Shown piece by piece: positions 29,138 through 37,772 of a stretch of 64,000 nucleotides of DNA. Origin of the DNA: Streptomyces roseifaciens (lineage in GTDB: Bacteria; Actinomycetota; Actinomycetes; Streptomycetales; Streptomycetaceae); NCBI RefSeq assembly GCF_001445655.1, contig NZ_LNBE01000003.1:1532530-1596529 (forward strand), in the 5' to 3' direction. The notes below the pieces were generated by a model that saw only the letters and a list, made by a program, of their open reading frames with translations, had not been told where the DNA came from and did not search any database. The first letter of the stretch is position 1. Every line of letters starts with the position of its first letter. Position numbers and translations under genes: made by a program.

Positions 29138-31204
29138 ATGTCCTTCGTGGCAGCAGCCAGAAGCAGGGGGATGCGCGTCATCGCCGTATGCGGCGGACTG
29201 TGCATGCTCTGGGCAACGCTCGTCGGGACGACCCAGCTGCAGAACAGGTATACGCTGCCGTGGATCCTGGGTTCCGTTCTCCCGTGCTATTTCGCCGGCT
29301 TGTTCATTTGGTGGCACGCACCGTCAAGTCCGGTCGCAAGGCGCCTCTTGCTGATCGGTACCTGGCTTTCGGTGACCATTGCGATTCGTTACAGCACCAC
29401 ACTTCTGATCCGGGCCTTCGGCTGGAACCTCCGCCCGCGGCCCTACGCCCTCCTCCTGCCCGCGGACTACGGCCTCCAGGTCCTCAGCCAGACCTGCGAC
29501 CTGACCGTCAGCATCCTCCTCGTCCGGCTGCTCGCCCTGCTGCCCGACGGCTCCTTCCTCTTCCCCTACGAGCGCCGGATCCTGCGCGCCCTGTGGGGTC
29601 TGCTGGCCCTGCCCCTCCTGCTGCCCCTGACCGGGATGTCGCAGCTCGCCGTCCACTACGTCGTCTTCTACTACCCCGAGGCCTGGATGCCGGGCCTGGG
29701 CGCCGTCCTCCTCGTCGTGCGCTGCCTGCGCGCCCACGGCGCCGGCCGCCCGGACGTCGCCGCCCTGCTGCCCTTCGCCGTGCCCGGCGCGGCACTCCTG
29801 CTGTTCCGGGCCGCTTCCCGGCTCTTCCGCTCCTGGCAGGGCGAGCAGGGCGTGCTCTACTTCGTCGGCGCCGTCCTCGGCGCGCTGCCCTACGTGTCCG
29901 TGTCCCTCGTCATCGTCTACGCCGCCTTCCGCCACCGCCTCCTCGGCGTCGACCTCGTGCTCCGCCGCTCGGCCGTCTACGGATCCCTGTGGCTCATCAT
30001 CAACAGCTGGTACCTCGGCATGGCCCTCACCCTCGGGCTCACCGCGGGCCAGTACTTCCCCGTCGGCCTGTCCCTGCTCGTCGCCGTCGTCGCCACGGCC
30101 CTCTTCCAGCCCCTGCGCGCCCGCCTCAACGCCCTCGCCGAGCGCCGCGTCTTCGGCAAGCGCCTCAGCCGGTTCGAGCTCCTCGTCCAGTTCGGCACCA
30201 CCCTGGAGCATGCCTACGACCTCGACCGGCTCGCACCGCAGCTCGCCAACGGCCTGCGCGAGGGCCTGAACCTGCAGTGGGTCGCCGTCCGGCTCGGCGG
30301 CGACGGACTGCCCGTGTCCGCGGCCGAGGCCGGGGAACGGCCCCCAGGCACCGCGCCCCTCGGGGAGTTCCCCCTCCTGTACGGCGAGGACGTCCTGGGC
30401 CTCATCGAATACGGCCCCAAGGCCGAAGGCCGCTGCACCCCCGAGGACCACGACATCGGCGAGACCCTCGCCCGCTCCGCCGCCCTGGCCGTGCACAACA
30501 TGCGCCTCGCCGCCGAGCTGTGCGCCCGCGTCGAGGAGGTGCAGCGGCAGGCCGCCGAGCTCGACGCCTCACGCGCCCGCATCGTCCATGCCCAGGACAC
30601 CGAGCGCCGCCGCATCGAACGCCGGCTCCACGACGGCATCCAGCAGGAACTCGTCGCCCTCGTCGCCAAACTGGCCCTCGCCCGCAACCGCCTGCACCGC
30701 GGCGGCGACATCGACGCCGCCCTGACCGAGGTGCAGGACGACGCCTACCGCGTCATCGACGGGCTGCGCGAACTCGCCCACGGCATCCACCCGCCGATCC
30801 TCACCGACCAGGGCCTCGTGGCCGCCGTGACCTCCTGCGCCCGCCGGATGCCCCTCCCCGTCACCGTCCACAGCGAGGAGTCGCTGGGCGGGGTGCGCTT
30901 CGCCCTCGACGTCGAGGAGTCCGCCTTCTACCTGGTCTCCGAGGCGCTCACCAACGTGCTCAAGCACGCCGGAGCCACCCACGTCACCATCCGCATCGCC
31001 CGCAGCGGCGGCCGGCTCCTGGTGGAGGTCCGCGACGACGGCGCCGGATTCCCCACCGAGACCACCCGCGGATCCGGGCTCACCGGCATGCGCGACCGCA
31101 TCGAGGCCGTGGGCGGCGAGCTCACGATCACCAGCGGCACCGGTACGGGCACCACCATCCGTGCGCGGCTCGTGGAGCGAGTGAGGGAGGAGACCCGTGC
31201 CTGA
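29138..31204 (+). CDS. NarL-type membrane sensor histidine kinase
   Basis: 688 residues. About ten hydrophobic segments fill residues 10-320, an unusually large membrane input domain, followed by a GAF-like region (about 340-450), a helical linker and the HisKA_3 dimerisation helix with the phospho-acceptor in ERRRIERRLHDGIQQELVAL. The HATPase domain shows EALTNVLKHAGA (N box), DDGAGF and GSGLTGMRDR. It would phosphorylate the response regulator encoded by the next gene, which it overlaps by 8 nt. An alternative start is the Met at 29171. Divergent orientation from the RiPP operon suggests it may control that operon. Confidence 0.9.
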   Translation: MSFVAAARSRGMRVIAVCGGLCMLWATLVGTTQLQNRYTLPWILGSVLPCYFAGLFIWWHAPSSPVARRLLLIGTWLSVTIAIRYSTTLLIRAFGWNLRPRPYALLLPADYGLQVLSQTCDLTVSILLVRLLALLPDGSFLFPYERRILRALWGLLALPLLLPLTGMSQLAVHYVVFYYPEAWMPGLGAVLLVVRCLRAHGAGRPDVAALLPFAVPGAALLLFRAASRLFRSWQGEQGVLYFVGAVLGALPYVSVSLVIVYAAFRHRLLGVDLVLRRSAVYGSLWLIINSWYLGMALTLGLTAGQYFPVGLSLLVAVVATALFQPLRARLNALAERRVFGKRLSRFELLVQFGTTLEHAYDLDRLAPQLANGLREGLNLQWVAVRLGGDGLPVSAAEAGERPPGTAPLGEFPLLYGEDVLGLIEYGPKAEGRCTPEDHDIGETLARSAALAVHNMRLAAELCARVEEVQRQAAELDASRARIVHAQDTERRRIERRLHDGIQQELVALVAKLALARNRLHRGGDIDAALTEVQDDAYRVIDGLRELAHGIHPPILTDQGLVAAVTSCARRMPLPVTVHSEESLGGVRFALDVEESAFYLVSEALTNVLKHAGATHVTIRIARSGGRLLVEVRDDGAGFPTETTRGSGLTGMRDRIEAVGGELTITSGTGTGTTIRARLVERVREETRA

Positions 31205-31910
31205 CCCCCTGCGCGTCGTCATCGCCGAGGACCACTACCTGGTGCGCGAAGGCACCCGGCGGCTGCTGGAGGACACCGGACAGGCCGACGTCGTCGCCGC
31301 GGTCGGCACGGCCGTCGAGCTCCTCGACGCCGTCGAGCGCTTCCGCCCCGACGTCGTCATCGCCGACATCCGCATGCCGCCCGGCCACCACACCGAGGGC
31401 ATCACCGCCGCGCACGCCATCCGCGCGGGCCACCCCGGCATCGGCGTCGTCGTGCTCTCCCAGCACGCCAACGAGAACTACGCCTTCGACCTCTTCCGCT
31501 GCGGCACCGACGGCCTCGCCTACCTCCTCAAGGAGCGCATCGGCGAGGTCGACGAACTGCTGCGCGCCCTGCGCGAGGTGGTCGCCGGGCGCTCCGTGGT
31601 CGACCCCCGCATCGTGGAGGTGCTGATGGGCAGCCACGCCCGCACCGCCGACGCACCGCTGTCGAGGCTCACCCGCAGGGAGCTCGACGTCCTGCGGCAC
31701 ATGGCGGAGGGCAAGACCAACCGGGCGATCGCCGAGTCGCTGCGGCTGTCGGAGTCGACCATCGAGAAGCACGTCAACTCCACCTTCGCCAAGCTGGGCC
31801 TCGCCGAAATACCGCAACTGCACCGGCGCGTCAGCGCCGTCCTGGCCTATCTCCGGCACGCGCCGCACGGGCCGCACGGATCGCATGGATCGCACGCGCC
31901 GCACAACTGA
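31197..31910 (+). CDS. NarL/FixJ-type response regulator
   Basis: 237 residues from a GTG at 31197 with GGGAGGAG upstream, overlapping the kinase gene. The receiver domain has the acidic pocket (AEDH), the phospho-acceptor Asp in PDVVIADIRMPP and the conserved Lys in LLKERIGEV. The C-terminal LuxR helix-turn-helix reads LTRRELDVLRHMAEGKTNRAIAES and STIEKHVNSTFAKLGL. The last residues form a His-rich repeat (HGPHGSHGSHAPHN) that could bind metal but may simply be low complexity. It probably binds the palindrome at 29068-29089. Confidence 0.9.
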   Translation: MPDPLRVVIAEDHYLVREGTRRLLEDTGQADVVAAVGTAVELLDAVERFRPDVVIADIRMPPGHHTEGITAAHAIRAGHPGIGVVVLSQHANENYAFDLFRCGTDGLAYLLKERIGEVDELLRALREVVAGRSVVDPRIVEVLMGSHARTADAPLSRLTRRELDVLRHMAEGKTNRAIAESLRLSESTIEKHVNSTFAKLGLAEIPQLHRRVSAVLAYLRHAPHGPHGSHGSHAPHN

Positions 31911-31916
31911 CATTCG

Positions 31917-31954
31917 TTGTCGGGATCCTGACAAGAAGCGGCATGCGGTGGCAC
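31917..31954 (+). promoter_or_regulatory. Bipartite upstream element of secreted protease gene (copy 3)
   Basis: TTGTCGGGATCCTGACAA (31917-31934) is itself an 18-bp palindrome with one mismatched pair. TGGCAC (31949-31954) follows after 14 nt, exactly as in copies 1 and 2. The element ends 70 nt before the ATG of M4 protease 2 and begins 6 nt after the response regulator stop. Confidence 0.65.
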
Positions 31955-32024
31955 GCTCGTTCCTGCCCCACGGTTCCCCCGCAGGCACAGCCCCTCACCG
32001 CCGCTGCCCGAAGAAGGTGCCGCC

Positions 32025-33158
32025 ATGCCCCTCGGAAAGTCCCTCGGAAAGTCCCTCGGAAAGTCCCTCGGAAGGACCTGCAGAAAGCCCCTCGCTCGCG
32101 CTCTGGCTCTCCCGGCCGCCGCCGTCCTCCTCGTGTCCGGACTGCAGGCCGGCTCCGCGAGCGCCCGCTCCGCCGGCGACCCGGCCACCGGCACCGGCTG
32201 CAGCAGCTACGGCACCGTCACGCTCGACACCACCCGCAACACCACCACGGGCCTGTACGAGCTCGACGACCCCAGGCGCGGCAACCACAGGACGTACGAC
32301 ATGAAGGGCGCGACCAGCGGCAACGGCACGCTGTTCACCGACGCCGACAACGTCTGGTGCGAGGGCGGCCGCCAGTCCGCCGGCGTCGACGCCCACTATG
32401 TCCAGGCCGTCGTCTGGGACTACTACCTGGGCACGCACGGCCGCAAGGGCGTCCACGGCGACGGCCGCGGCACCTGCAGCCGCGTCCACTACGGGAACAA
32501 CTACGCCAACGCCTTCTGGGACTCCGGCAGCGGCTGCATGACGTACGGCGACGGCGCCGGGAACGGGCGGACCGTCATCACCATCGAGACCGGCGCGCAC
32601 GAGATGACCCACGGCGTCACGGCGGCGACCGCCAACCTGACCTACAGCGGCGAGTCCGGCGGCCTCAACGAGGCGACCAGCACCATCTTCGCCGCGGCCG
32701 CCGAGTTCTTCGCGAACAACCCGGCGGACCCGGGCGACTACCTCACCGGCGAGCGCACCGACGTCTCCGGGACCACCGCGACCGGCTGGATGGACAAGCC
32801 CTCGAAGGACGGCCGGTCCAAGGACTACTGGTACCCGGGCATCGGTGGCATCGACGTCCACTACTCCAGCGGCCCCGCCAACCACTTCTTCTACCTGCTC
32901 GCCGAGGGCAGCGGGCCCAAGGTCGTCAACGGCGTCCCCTACGACAGCCCCACCTACGACGGCAAGCCCGTGAAGGGCATCGGCCGGTCCGCCGCCGAGA
33001 GGATCTGGTACCGCGCGCTCACCACCCGCATGACCTCGAACACCGACTACGCGGCGGCCCGCGGCGCGACCCTGCGCGCCGCAGCCGATCTCCACGGCGC
33101 GAGCAGCAACGAGTACGCGACGGTCGCCGCCGCCTGGGCGGCGGTCAACGTCAAGTAG
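32025..33158 (+). CDS. Secreted M4-type metalloprotease 2 lacking a propeptide
   Basis: 377 residues from ATG 32025. The n-region is a 12-bp-repeat-encoded LGKS array, followed by a hydrophobic core and a SASA-type cleavage site. Unlike protease 1 there is no FTP/PepSY propeptide: the catalytic domain starts within about 30 residues of the signal peptide. Zinc motif HEMTH, third ligand Glu in GGLNEATST and catalytic His in HYSSGPANHFFYL are kept. The Asp that follows the Glu ligand in thermolysins (NEAxSD) is Thr here; that Asp normally holds a zinc-ligand His. Two extra Cys pairs near the N-terminus may stabilise the fold instead. Much of the catalytic domain is clearly related to protease 1, so duplication is likely. 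Activity is uncertain. Confidence 0.88.
   Translation: MPLGKSLGKSLGKSLGRTCRKPLARALALPAAAVLLVSGLQAGSASARSAGDPATGTGCSSYGTVTLDTTRNTTTGLYELDDPRRGNHRTYDMKGATSGNGTLFTDADNVWCEGGRQSAGVDAHYVQAVVWDYYLGTHGRKGVHGDGRGTCSRVHYGNNYANAFWDSGSGCMTYGDGAGNGRTVITIETGAHEMTHGVTAATANLTYSGESGGLNEATSTIFAAAAEFFANNPADPGDYLTGERTDVSGTTATGWMDKPSKDGRSKDYWYPGIGGIDVHYSSGPANHFFYLLAEGSGPKVVNGVPYDSPTYDGKPVKGIGRSAAERIWYRALTTRMTSNTDYAAARGATLRAAADLHGASSNEYATVAAAWAAVNVK
32031..32074 (+). repeat. 12-bp tandem repeat encoding the signal-peptide n-region
   Basis: Three perfect copies of CTCGGAAAGTCC (32031-32042, 32043-32054, 32055-32066) and a partial fourth. They encode LGKS repeats that add positive charge before the hydrophobic core of the signal peptide; copy-number change would alter n-region length. 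Confidence 0.8.
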
Positions 33159-33273
33159 AAGAACGTCGAGCAAGGGGCCGCTCCGCGTCAAGCAAGAGCC
33201 CTCCACGACCACTCCGTTGCGTTATAAGATCATTACTTTACGTCCGGGGCGGTCGGGGAGGGGCGGAGCACTC

Positions 33274-35376
33274 ATGGGCGCGGGGGGATCGGCGTGGAAG
33301 CGGGCGCAGGAGGCCCGGCGGTACGAACGCGAGCTGCGCGAGCAACTCAGGGCGGCCCAGTGGGAGGTCCGCAACTGGGAAGCCGCGAGCGAGGGTGAAC
33401 GCAAGGTCGCCGCGAAGCTGCAGGTCCTCACCCGGCGCGGGTGGCGCCTGCTGCTCGACCGGCGCTGGCCCGGCACCCGCTCGGCCAACGTCGACATGCT
33501 GCTCGTCGGCCCCGGGGGCGTCTTCGTCATCGACGTCAAGAACTGGCGACACGCCCCCGAGGCGGCCGACGGACACCTGACGGCCGGCGGGCGCACGTAC
33601 GACCGCGAGGTCGAGAAGCTGCTCAAGGTGACCCGGCTGGCGGAGAACGCCGTCTCCGCGCGGAACCTGTCACCCGTGGCCGTCCAGCCGCTGATGGTCT
33701 TCGCCGGCCGGTCCGTGAACGCCCGGCTCGGCACCGTACGGCTGCTGGGGGAGCGGGACGTGACACCGGCGCTCGTCGCCGAACGGCTGCGGCTGCGCCC
33801 GTCCGAGGTGAAGACCGTCGCCGACCACCTGGAGCAGGTGTTCCGCGACTACGAGGACACCTCGGCCCGCACCGGGCCCGCAGCGCCGGCGGTGTCGGCA
33901 GCGCCCTCCGCGGCCGGGCCCGGCGACGCGCCCTTCGACGACGCGCTCTTCGACGCGGAGGGGATACGGAACGCGGCCGTGGAAGCCGCCCGCAGCGCCC
34001 CGATCGAACAGTGGATGACGTTCCTCCACCCCGACCAGCTCGCCCTCGTCCGCCGCAACTGGTCCGGCCCCGCGCGCGTCAGCGGCCCGGCCGGCACCGG
34101 CAAGACCGTCGTCGCCCTGCACCGCGCCGCGTACGTCGCCCGGCGCACGACCGGCCGCGTCCTCTACGTGACCTTCGCCAACAACCTGCCCCGCGTGCAG
34201 AGCACCTTCCTCAGGACGATGGCCCCGGCCGTCGCCGACCGGGTCGACTTCAGCAGCCTGCACGCGTGGGCCGGGCAGTTCCTCCGCGACAGGGACGTCG
34301 CCGGCCGGCTCGACCCCGACAAGGCCGTGGACGCCTTCAGCCGGGCCTGGCGGAGCCACGGCCGCGGCACCGTCCTCGAAACCCTCGACCCGGTACCCCG
34401 GTACTGGCAGGAGGAGATCGACTACGTCATCAAGGGCCGGGGGATCACGGCCTTCGAGCAGTACGCGACGCTGCGGCGCGTACGCCGCCGCACCAACCTG
34501 CGCCGGACCCACCGCGAGGCCGTGTGGGCGCTGTACGAGGCGTACGAGCGCAACCGCACCGCCAAGGGCGTGCACGACTTCAACGACATCCTCGCCCTCG
34601 CGCTCGACGAGGCCCTCGCGCACCCCGGCGCCACCCCGTACACCTCGGTCATCGTCGACGAGGTGCAGGACCTCACCCTCGTCGGCGTACGCCTCCTGCA
34701 CGCGCTCGTCGGTGACGCGGCCAACGGCCTGCTGCTCGTCGGGGACGGGCAGCAGGCCGTCTACCCGGGCGGGTTCCGCCTCTCCGACGCGGGCATCGAC
34801 GTGCGCGGCGACCGCGGGCAGGTGCTGCGCAAGAACTACCGCAACGCCAAGGAGATCCTCGACGCCGCGCTCGCCGTCGTCGCCGACGACTCCTTCGACG
34901 ACATCGACGGCACCCCCACGGCCGGGCGCCGCGACGTCGACCTGGCCTACGGCGACGGCCGGGTCACCAGGTGCACCGCGGCGACCCGGGCCGAGCTCGA
35001 CGAGGCCCTCCTCGCCGCCCTGCACGCCCTCGGCCCCGGGGCCTGGCCCGACTCGGCGGTGCTCTGCCGCACCGGAACCGAGCGGGAGCACTACCGGCGG
35101 CTGCTCACCCGGGCCGGCATACCTGCGATCACCCTGGAGCAGTACGACGGCCGCCCGGTGCCCGGCGTGAAGCTGGGCAGCTACCACCGGGCCAAGGGGC
35201 TGGAGTTCAAGCACGTGCACCTGCCCGACCACGACGCCCCGGCCACGGCCGGGGCGGGCGACGGCACCGACGACGGCGTCGCCCGCGAGCGCCGCGAACT
35301 CCACCGCAGCCAGCTCTTCGTCGCGATGACGAGGGCGCGGGACACGCTGTGGCTGGGCTCGGTGACGCGGCCCTGA
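33274..35376 (+). CDS. NERD-domain and UvrD-like helicase protein
   Basis: 700 residues from ATG 33274 (a TTG at 33217 is in frame but has no ribosome-binding site). A coiled, charged N-terminus leads into a NERD nuclease-related domain at about 40-150 (ASEGERKVAAKLQ, VDMLLVGPGGVFVIDVKNW). A UvrD/Rep-type superfamily 1 helicase follows with Walker A GPAGTGKTVVALHRA, Walker B VIVDEVQDLT, QQAVYPGGFRL, KNYRNAKEI, and the C-terminal RAKGLEFKHV and FVAMTRARDTLWLG motifs. Such proteins act on DNA, and some are linked to defence or repair, but the exact role is unknown. It stands alone between M4 protease 2 and the convergent dhaK gene. Confidence 0.86.
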   Translation: MGAGGSAWKRAQEARRYERELREQLRAAQWEVRNWEAASEGERKVAAKLQVLTRRGWRLLLDRRWPGTRSANVDMLLVGPGGVFVIDVKNWRHAPEAADGHLTAGGRTYDREVEKLLKVTRLAENAVSARNLSPVAVQPLMVFAGRSVNARLGTVRLLGERDVTPALVAERLRLRPSEVKTVADHLEQVFRDYEDTSARTGPAAPAVSAAPSAAGPGDAPFDDALFDAEGIRNAAVEAARSAPIEQWMTFLHPDQLALVRRNWSGPARVSGPAGTGKTVVALHRAAYVARRTTGRVLYVTFANNLPRVQSTFLRTMAPAVADRVDFSSLHAWAGQFLRDRDVAGRLDPDKAVDAFSRAWRSHGRGTVLETLDPVPRYWQEEIDYVIKGRGITAFEQYATLRRVRRRTNLRRTHREAVWALYEAYERNRTAKGVHDFNDILALALDEALAHPGATPYTSVIVDEVQDLTLVGVRLLHALVGDAANGLLLVGDGQQAVYPGGFRLSDAGIDVRGDRGQVLRKNYRNAKEILDAALAVVADDSFDDIDGTPTAGRRDVDLAYGDGRVTRCTAATRAELDEALLAALHALGPGAWPDSAVLCRTGTEREHYRRLLTRAGIPAITLEQYDGRPVPGVKLGSYHRAKGLEFKHVHLPDHDAPATAGAGDGTDDGVARERRELHRSQLFVAMTRARDTLWLGSVTRP

Positions 35377-35392
35377 GGCGGCGGCCGGCGGG

Positions 35393-36385
35393 TCAGCGCC
35401 CCCAGCGCAGCCCGGGCGTCTGCACGGGCGCGTCCCACAGCCGCAGCAGCTCCTCGTCCACCTGGCAGAGCGTCACCGACGCCCCGGCCATGTCGAGCGA
35501 GGTGACGTAGTTGCCGACGAGCGTCCGCGCCACCGGCACGTCGCGCTCGCGCAGCACGCGGTGCACCTCGGCGGTGAAGCCGTACAGCTCCAGCAGCGGC
35601 GTTCCTCCGGCCCCGTTCACCAGCGCCAGCACCGGGCCGGTCGGCTGCAGGTCGGCCAGTACGGCGTCCACGGCGAAGTCCGCGATCTCGCCCGACGTCA
35701 TCATCGCCCGCCGCTCCCGCCCCGGCTCGCCGTGGATCCCCACGCCGAGCTCCAGCTCACCGGCGGGCAGGTCGAAGGTGGGACTGCCCTTGGCGGGAGT
35801 GGTGCACGAGGCCAGGGCCACCCCGAAACTGCGCGACGCCTCGTTCACCCGCCGCGCGATCGCCTCCACCTGCTCCAGCGACGCACCCTCCTCGGCGGCC
35901 GCACCGGCGATCTTCTCCACGAAGAGCGTGGCACCGGTACCGCGCCGCCCGGCGGTGTACAGGCTGTCGGTGACGGCGACATCGTCGTTGACGAGCACGC
36001 TCGCCACCTGGATGCCCTCGTCCTCGGCCAGCTCCGCGGCCATGTTGAAGTTGAGGACGTCACCCGTGTAGTTCTTCACGATGAACAACACACCCTTGCC
36101 GCTGTCCACGGCAGCGGCGGCCCGCACCATCTGATCGGGCACCGGCGAGGTGAACACCTCCCCGGGACAAGCAGCATCCAGCATCCCGGCCCCCACGAAC
36201 CCCCCGTGCAACGGCTCGTGCCCGGACCCGCCCCCGGACACGAGCGCCACCTTCCCGGCCACGGGCGCGTCCCGTCGCACGACGATGCGCCGCTCGACAT
36301 CGACACTGAGCTCGGGATGCGCGGCGGCCATACCGCGGAGGGCATCGGGGACGACGGACTCGGGGACGTTGATCAACATTTTCAC
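35393..36385 (-). CDS. dhaK: Dihydroxyacetone kinase subunit DhaK
   Basis: 330 residues. The GTG at 36385 gives the usual MKMLINVPESVVPDALRG opening and has AAGGAG upstream. The dihydroxyacetone-binding domain is complete: ALVSGGGSGHEPLHGGFVG, KNYTGDVLNFNMA, RRGTGATLFVEKI and the substrate-linking His in GVGIHGEPG. DhaK works with DhaL (ADP/ATP-binding) and, in PTS-type systems, DhaM. Neither is next to it: the following gene is convergent and the upstream one is unrelated. Either DhaL is elsewhere or this copy has another role. Confidence 0.92.
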   Translation of the reverse strand: MKMLINVPESVVPDALRGMAAAHPELSVDVERRIVVRRDAPVAGKVALVSGGGSGHEPLHGGFVGAGMLDAACPGEVFTSPVPDQMVRAAAAVDSGKGVLFIVKNYTGDVLNFNMAAELAEDEGIQVASVLVNDDVAVTDSLYTAGRRGTGATLFVEKIAGAAAEEGASLEQVEAIARRVNEASRSFGVALASCTTPAKGSPTFDLPAGELELGVGIHGEPGRERRAMMTSGEIADFAVDAVLADLQPTGPVLALVNGAGGTPLLELYGFTAEVHRVLRERDVPVARTLVGNYVTSLDMAGASVTLCQVDEELLRLWDAPVQTPGLRWGR

Positions 36386-36476
36386 AGGAGGCTCCTTCAG
36401 CGATGGTGTCATGCTGACTTACTGACGGCATGTCATTGTGACGCTGCCGTCCCTCGGCCCGGTCGCATTGCGTTCA

Positions 36477-37772
36477 TCAGGCGCAGGCGGCCCCCAGACG
36501 GGCGGCGGTCCGGAAGGCGTCGCCGCGCCAGCCGTTCCGGTACGGGTGGCTCGGACGGTCGTTGCGCGTCTCCCGGAAGGACGCCAGCACCTCCGCGGCC
36601 TCGTCGAGGGTGTGCTCCTCGCGGCCGAGGAGTTCACGGACGGCGACGAGCGCCTGGATGCAGTGCAGCGAGCGCGCGGCGAGCCACTCCTCGACGGCCG
36701 CCATGCCGCCCGCCTCGTGCTCGCCCCGGAGGATGTCCGTGGTGAGGTCGAAGGCCGCGGCCAGCTGCGCGTAGGTGCCGTCCTCCTCCGGGTGGAACCC
36801 CGGGGCGAGGGCGACGATCAGGCGCGTCAGCCAGCCCTCCCCGTCCTCGGCGAGGGCCGCGTGGTCCTTGGCGAACTCGTCCCAGTCGGCCTCGGTCGCG
36901 TGGTAGAGGATGTCGCCGAGGCCGGCGGGCTCGCCCGCCTCCGCCAGCACCCGCTCCAGGAGCGGGTACGGGACACGGACGTGCTCCGCGAGCAGCACGG
37001 CGTCGTAGAGGTCCTTGGCCTCGGGGTGCATGTCCGTCACCAGCCACAGGAGCTTCCATACGAGCGAGAGCTCCGGGCTCGCCGCCGGCATAGGCACCCC
37101 GGGGAGCACCTCGGTCCGTACGGGCGGGGCGGGCAGGGTCTCGTTGAAGACGAAGTCGAGCTGGACCGTGCCGGGCGGCACACCGTCCGCGACGGCCGTC
37201 CAGGGCAGGACGAGGCGGCGGCCCGGCACCCGGTCGTACGTCCAGATCTCGTCGCTCACCGCGCCCGCCGCGTCGATCCGCACCGGGCTCCCGGCCTCCC
37301 GCGAGCGCTCCTCGGCGGCCCGGGCGATCTCCTCCAGCATCGTGTCGGTGCGGGCGTCGCCGAGCTGCCAGGTGCCGGGCACGACGACGAAGTCCAGGTC
37401 TCCGGGCTCCCGGGCGGCGTCCCCGAACCACGCCTTGAGCAGCACGCTCCCGCGCAGCACCAGGTGCTCCGCCCACGAGGAGCCCGCGACCGCCGCGAGG
37501 GTGAGGTCGAGGGCGCGGCGCCGGGCGGTGTACCAGGCGCCGCCCGCTCCCGGGTCGGTGAACTCGGGCTCGCTCAGCCGCATGCCCAGGGCGTGGTGGT
37601 TGGCCGCCGGGTCGTACACCGGATGCTGGACCACCCCTTCGCCCGGGACCGGGCGGAGCGTCGGGGGAAGGTCCCGCTCCGCCCGGGTCCCCTCGTCCGG
37701 CGGCAGCTGGGGGACGACCACTTCGGCGTCCCACGGTCCGTACCGGAAACGCTCCCACGGTGTCGTCGTCAT
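36477..37772 (-). CDS. AbiEii-type nucleotidyltransferase-like protein
   Basis: 431 residues. The nucleotidyltransferase core (about 80-260) has HLVLRGSVLLKAWFG followed by REPGDLDFVV, the same order as the GG/S and RxxxDhD motifs of AbiEii/AbiGii toxins, then VQLDFVFNE as the third acidic strand. The C-terminal part contains a helical region with SLVWKLLWLVTDMHPEAKDLYD, matching the KxxDhxD region of that family. AbiEii toxins transfer nucleotides to tRNA; whether this relative is toxic is unknown. The ATG overlaps the stop of the partner gene (ATGA). No AbiEi antitoxin-like helix-turn-helix protein is present. Confidence 0.7.
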   Translation of the reverse strand: MTTTPWERFRYGPWDAEVVVPQLPPDEGTRAERDLPPTLRPVPGEGVVQHPVYDPAANHHALGMRLSEPEFTDPGAGGAWYTARRRALDLTLAAVAGSSWAEHLVLRGSVLLKAWFGDAAREPGDLDFVVVPGTWQLGDARTDTMLEEIARAAEERSREAGSPVRIDAAGAVSDEIWTYDRVPGRRLVLPWTAVADGVPPGTVQLDFVFNETLPAPPVRTEVLPGVPMPAASPELSLVWKLLWLVTDMHPEAKDLYDAVLLAEHVRVPYPLLERVLAEAGEPAGLGDILYHATEADWDEFAKDHAALAEDGEGWLTRLIVALAPGFHPEEDGTYAQLAAAFDLTTDILRGEHEAGGMAAVEEWLAARSLHCIQALVAVRELLGREEHTLDEAAEVLASFRETRNDRPSHPYRNGWRGDAFRTAARLGAACA

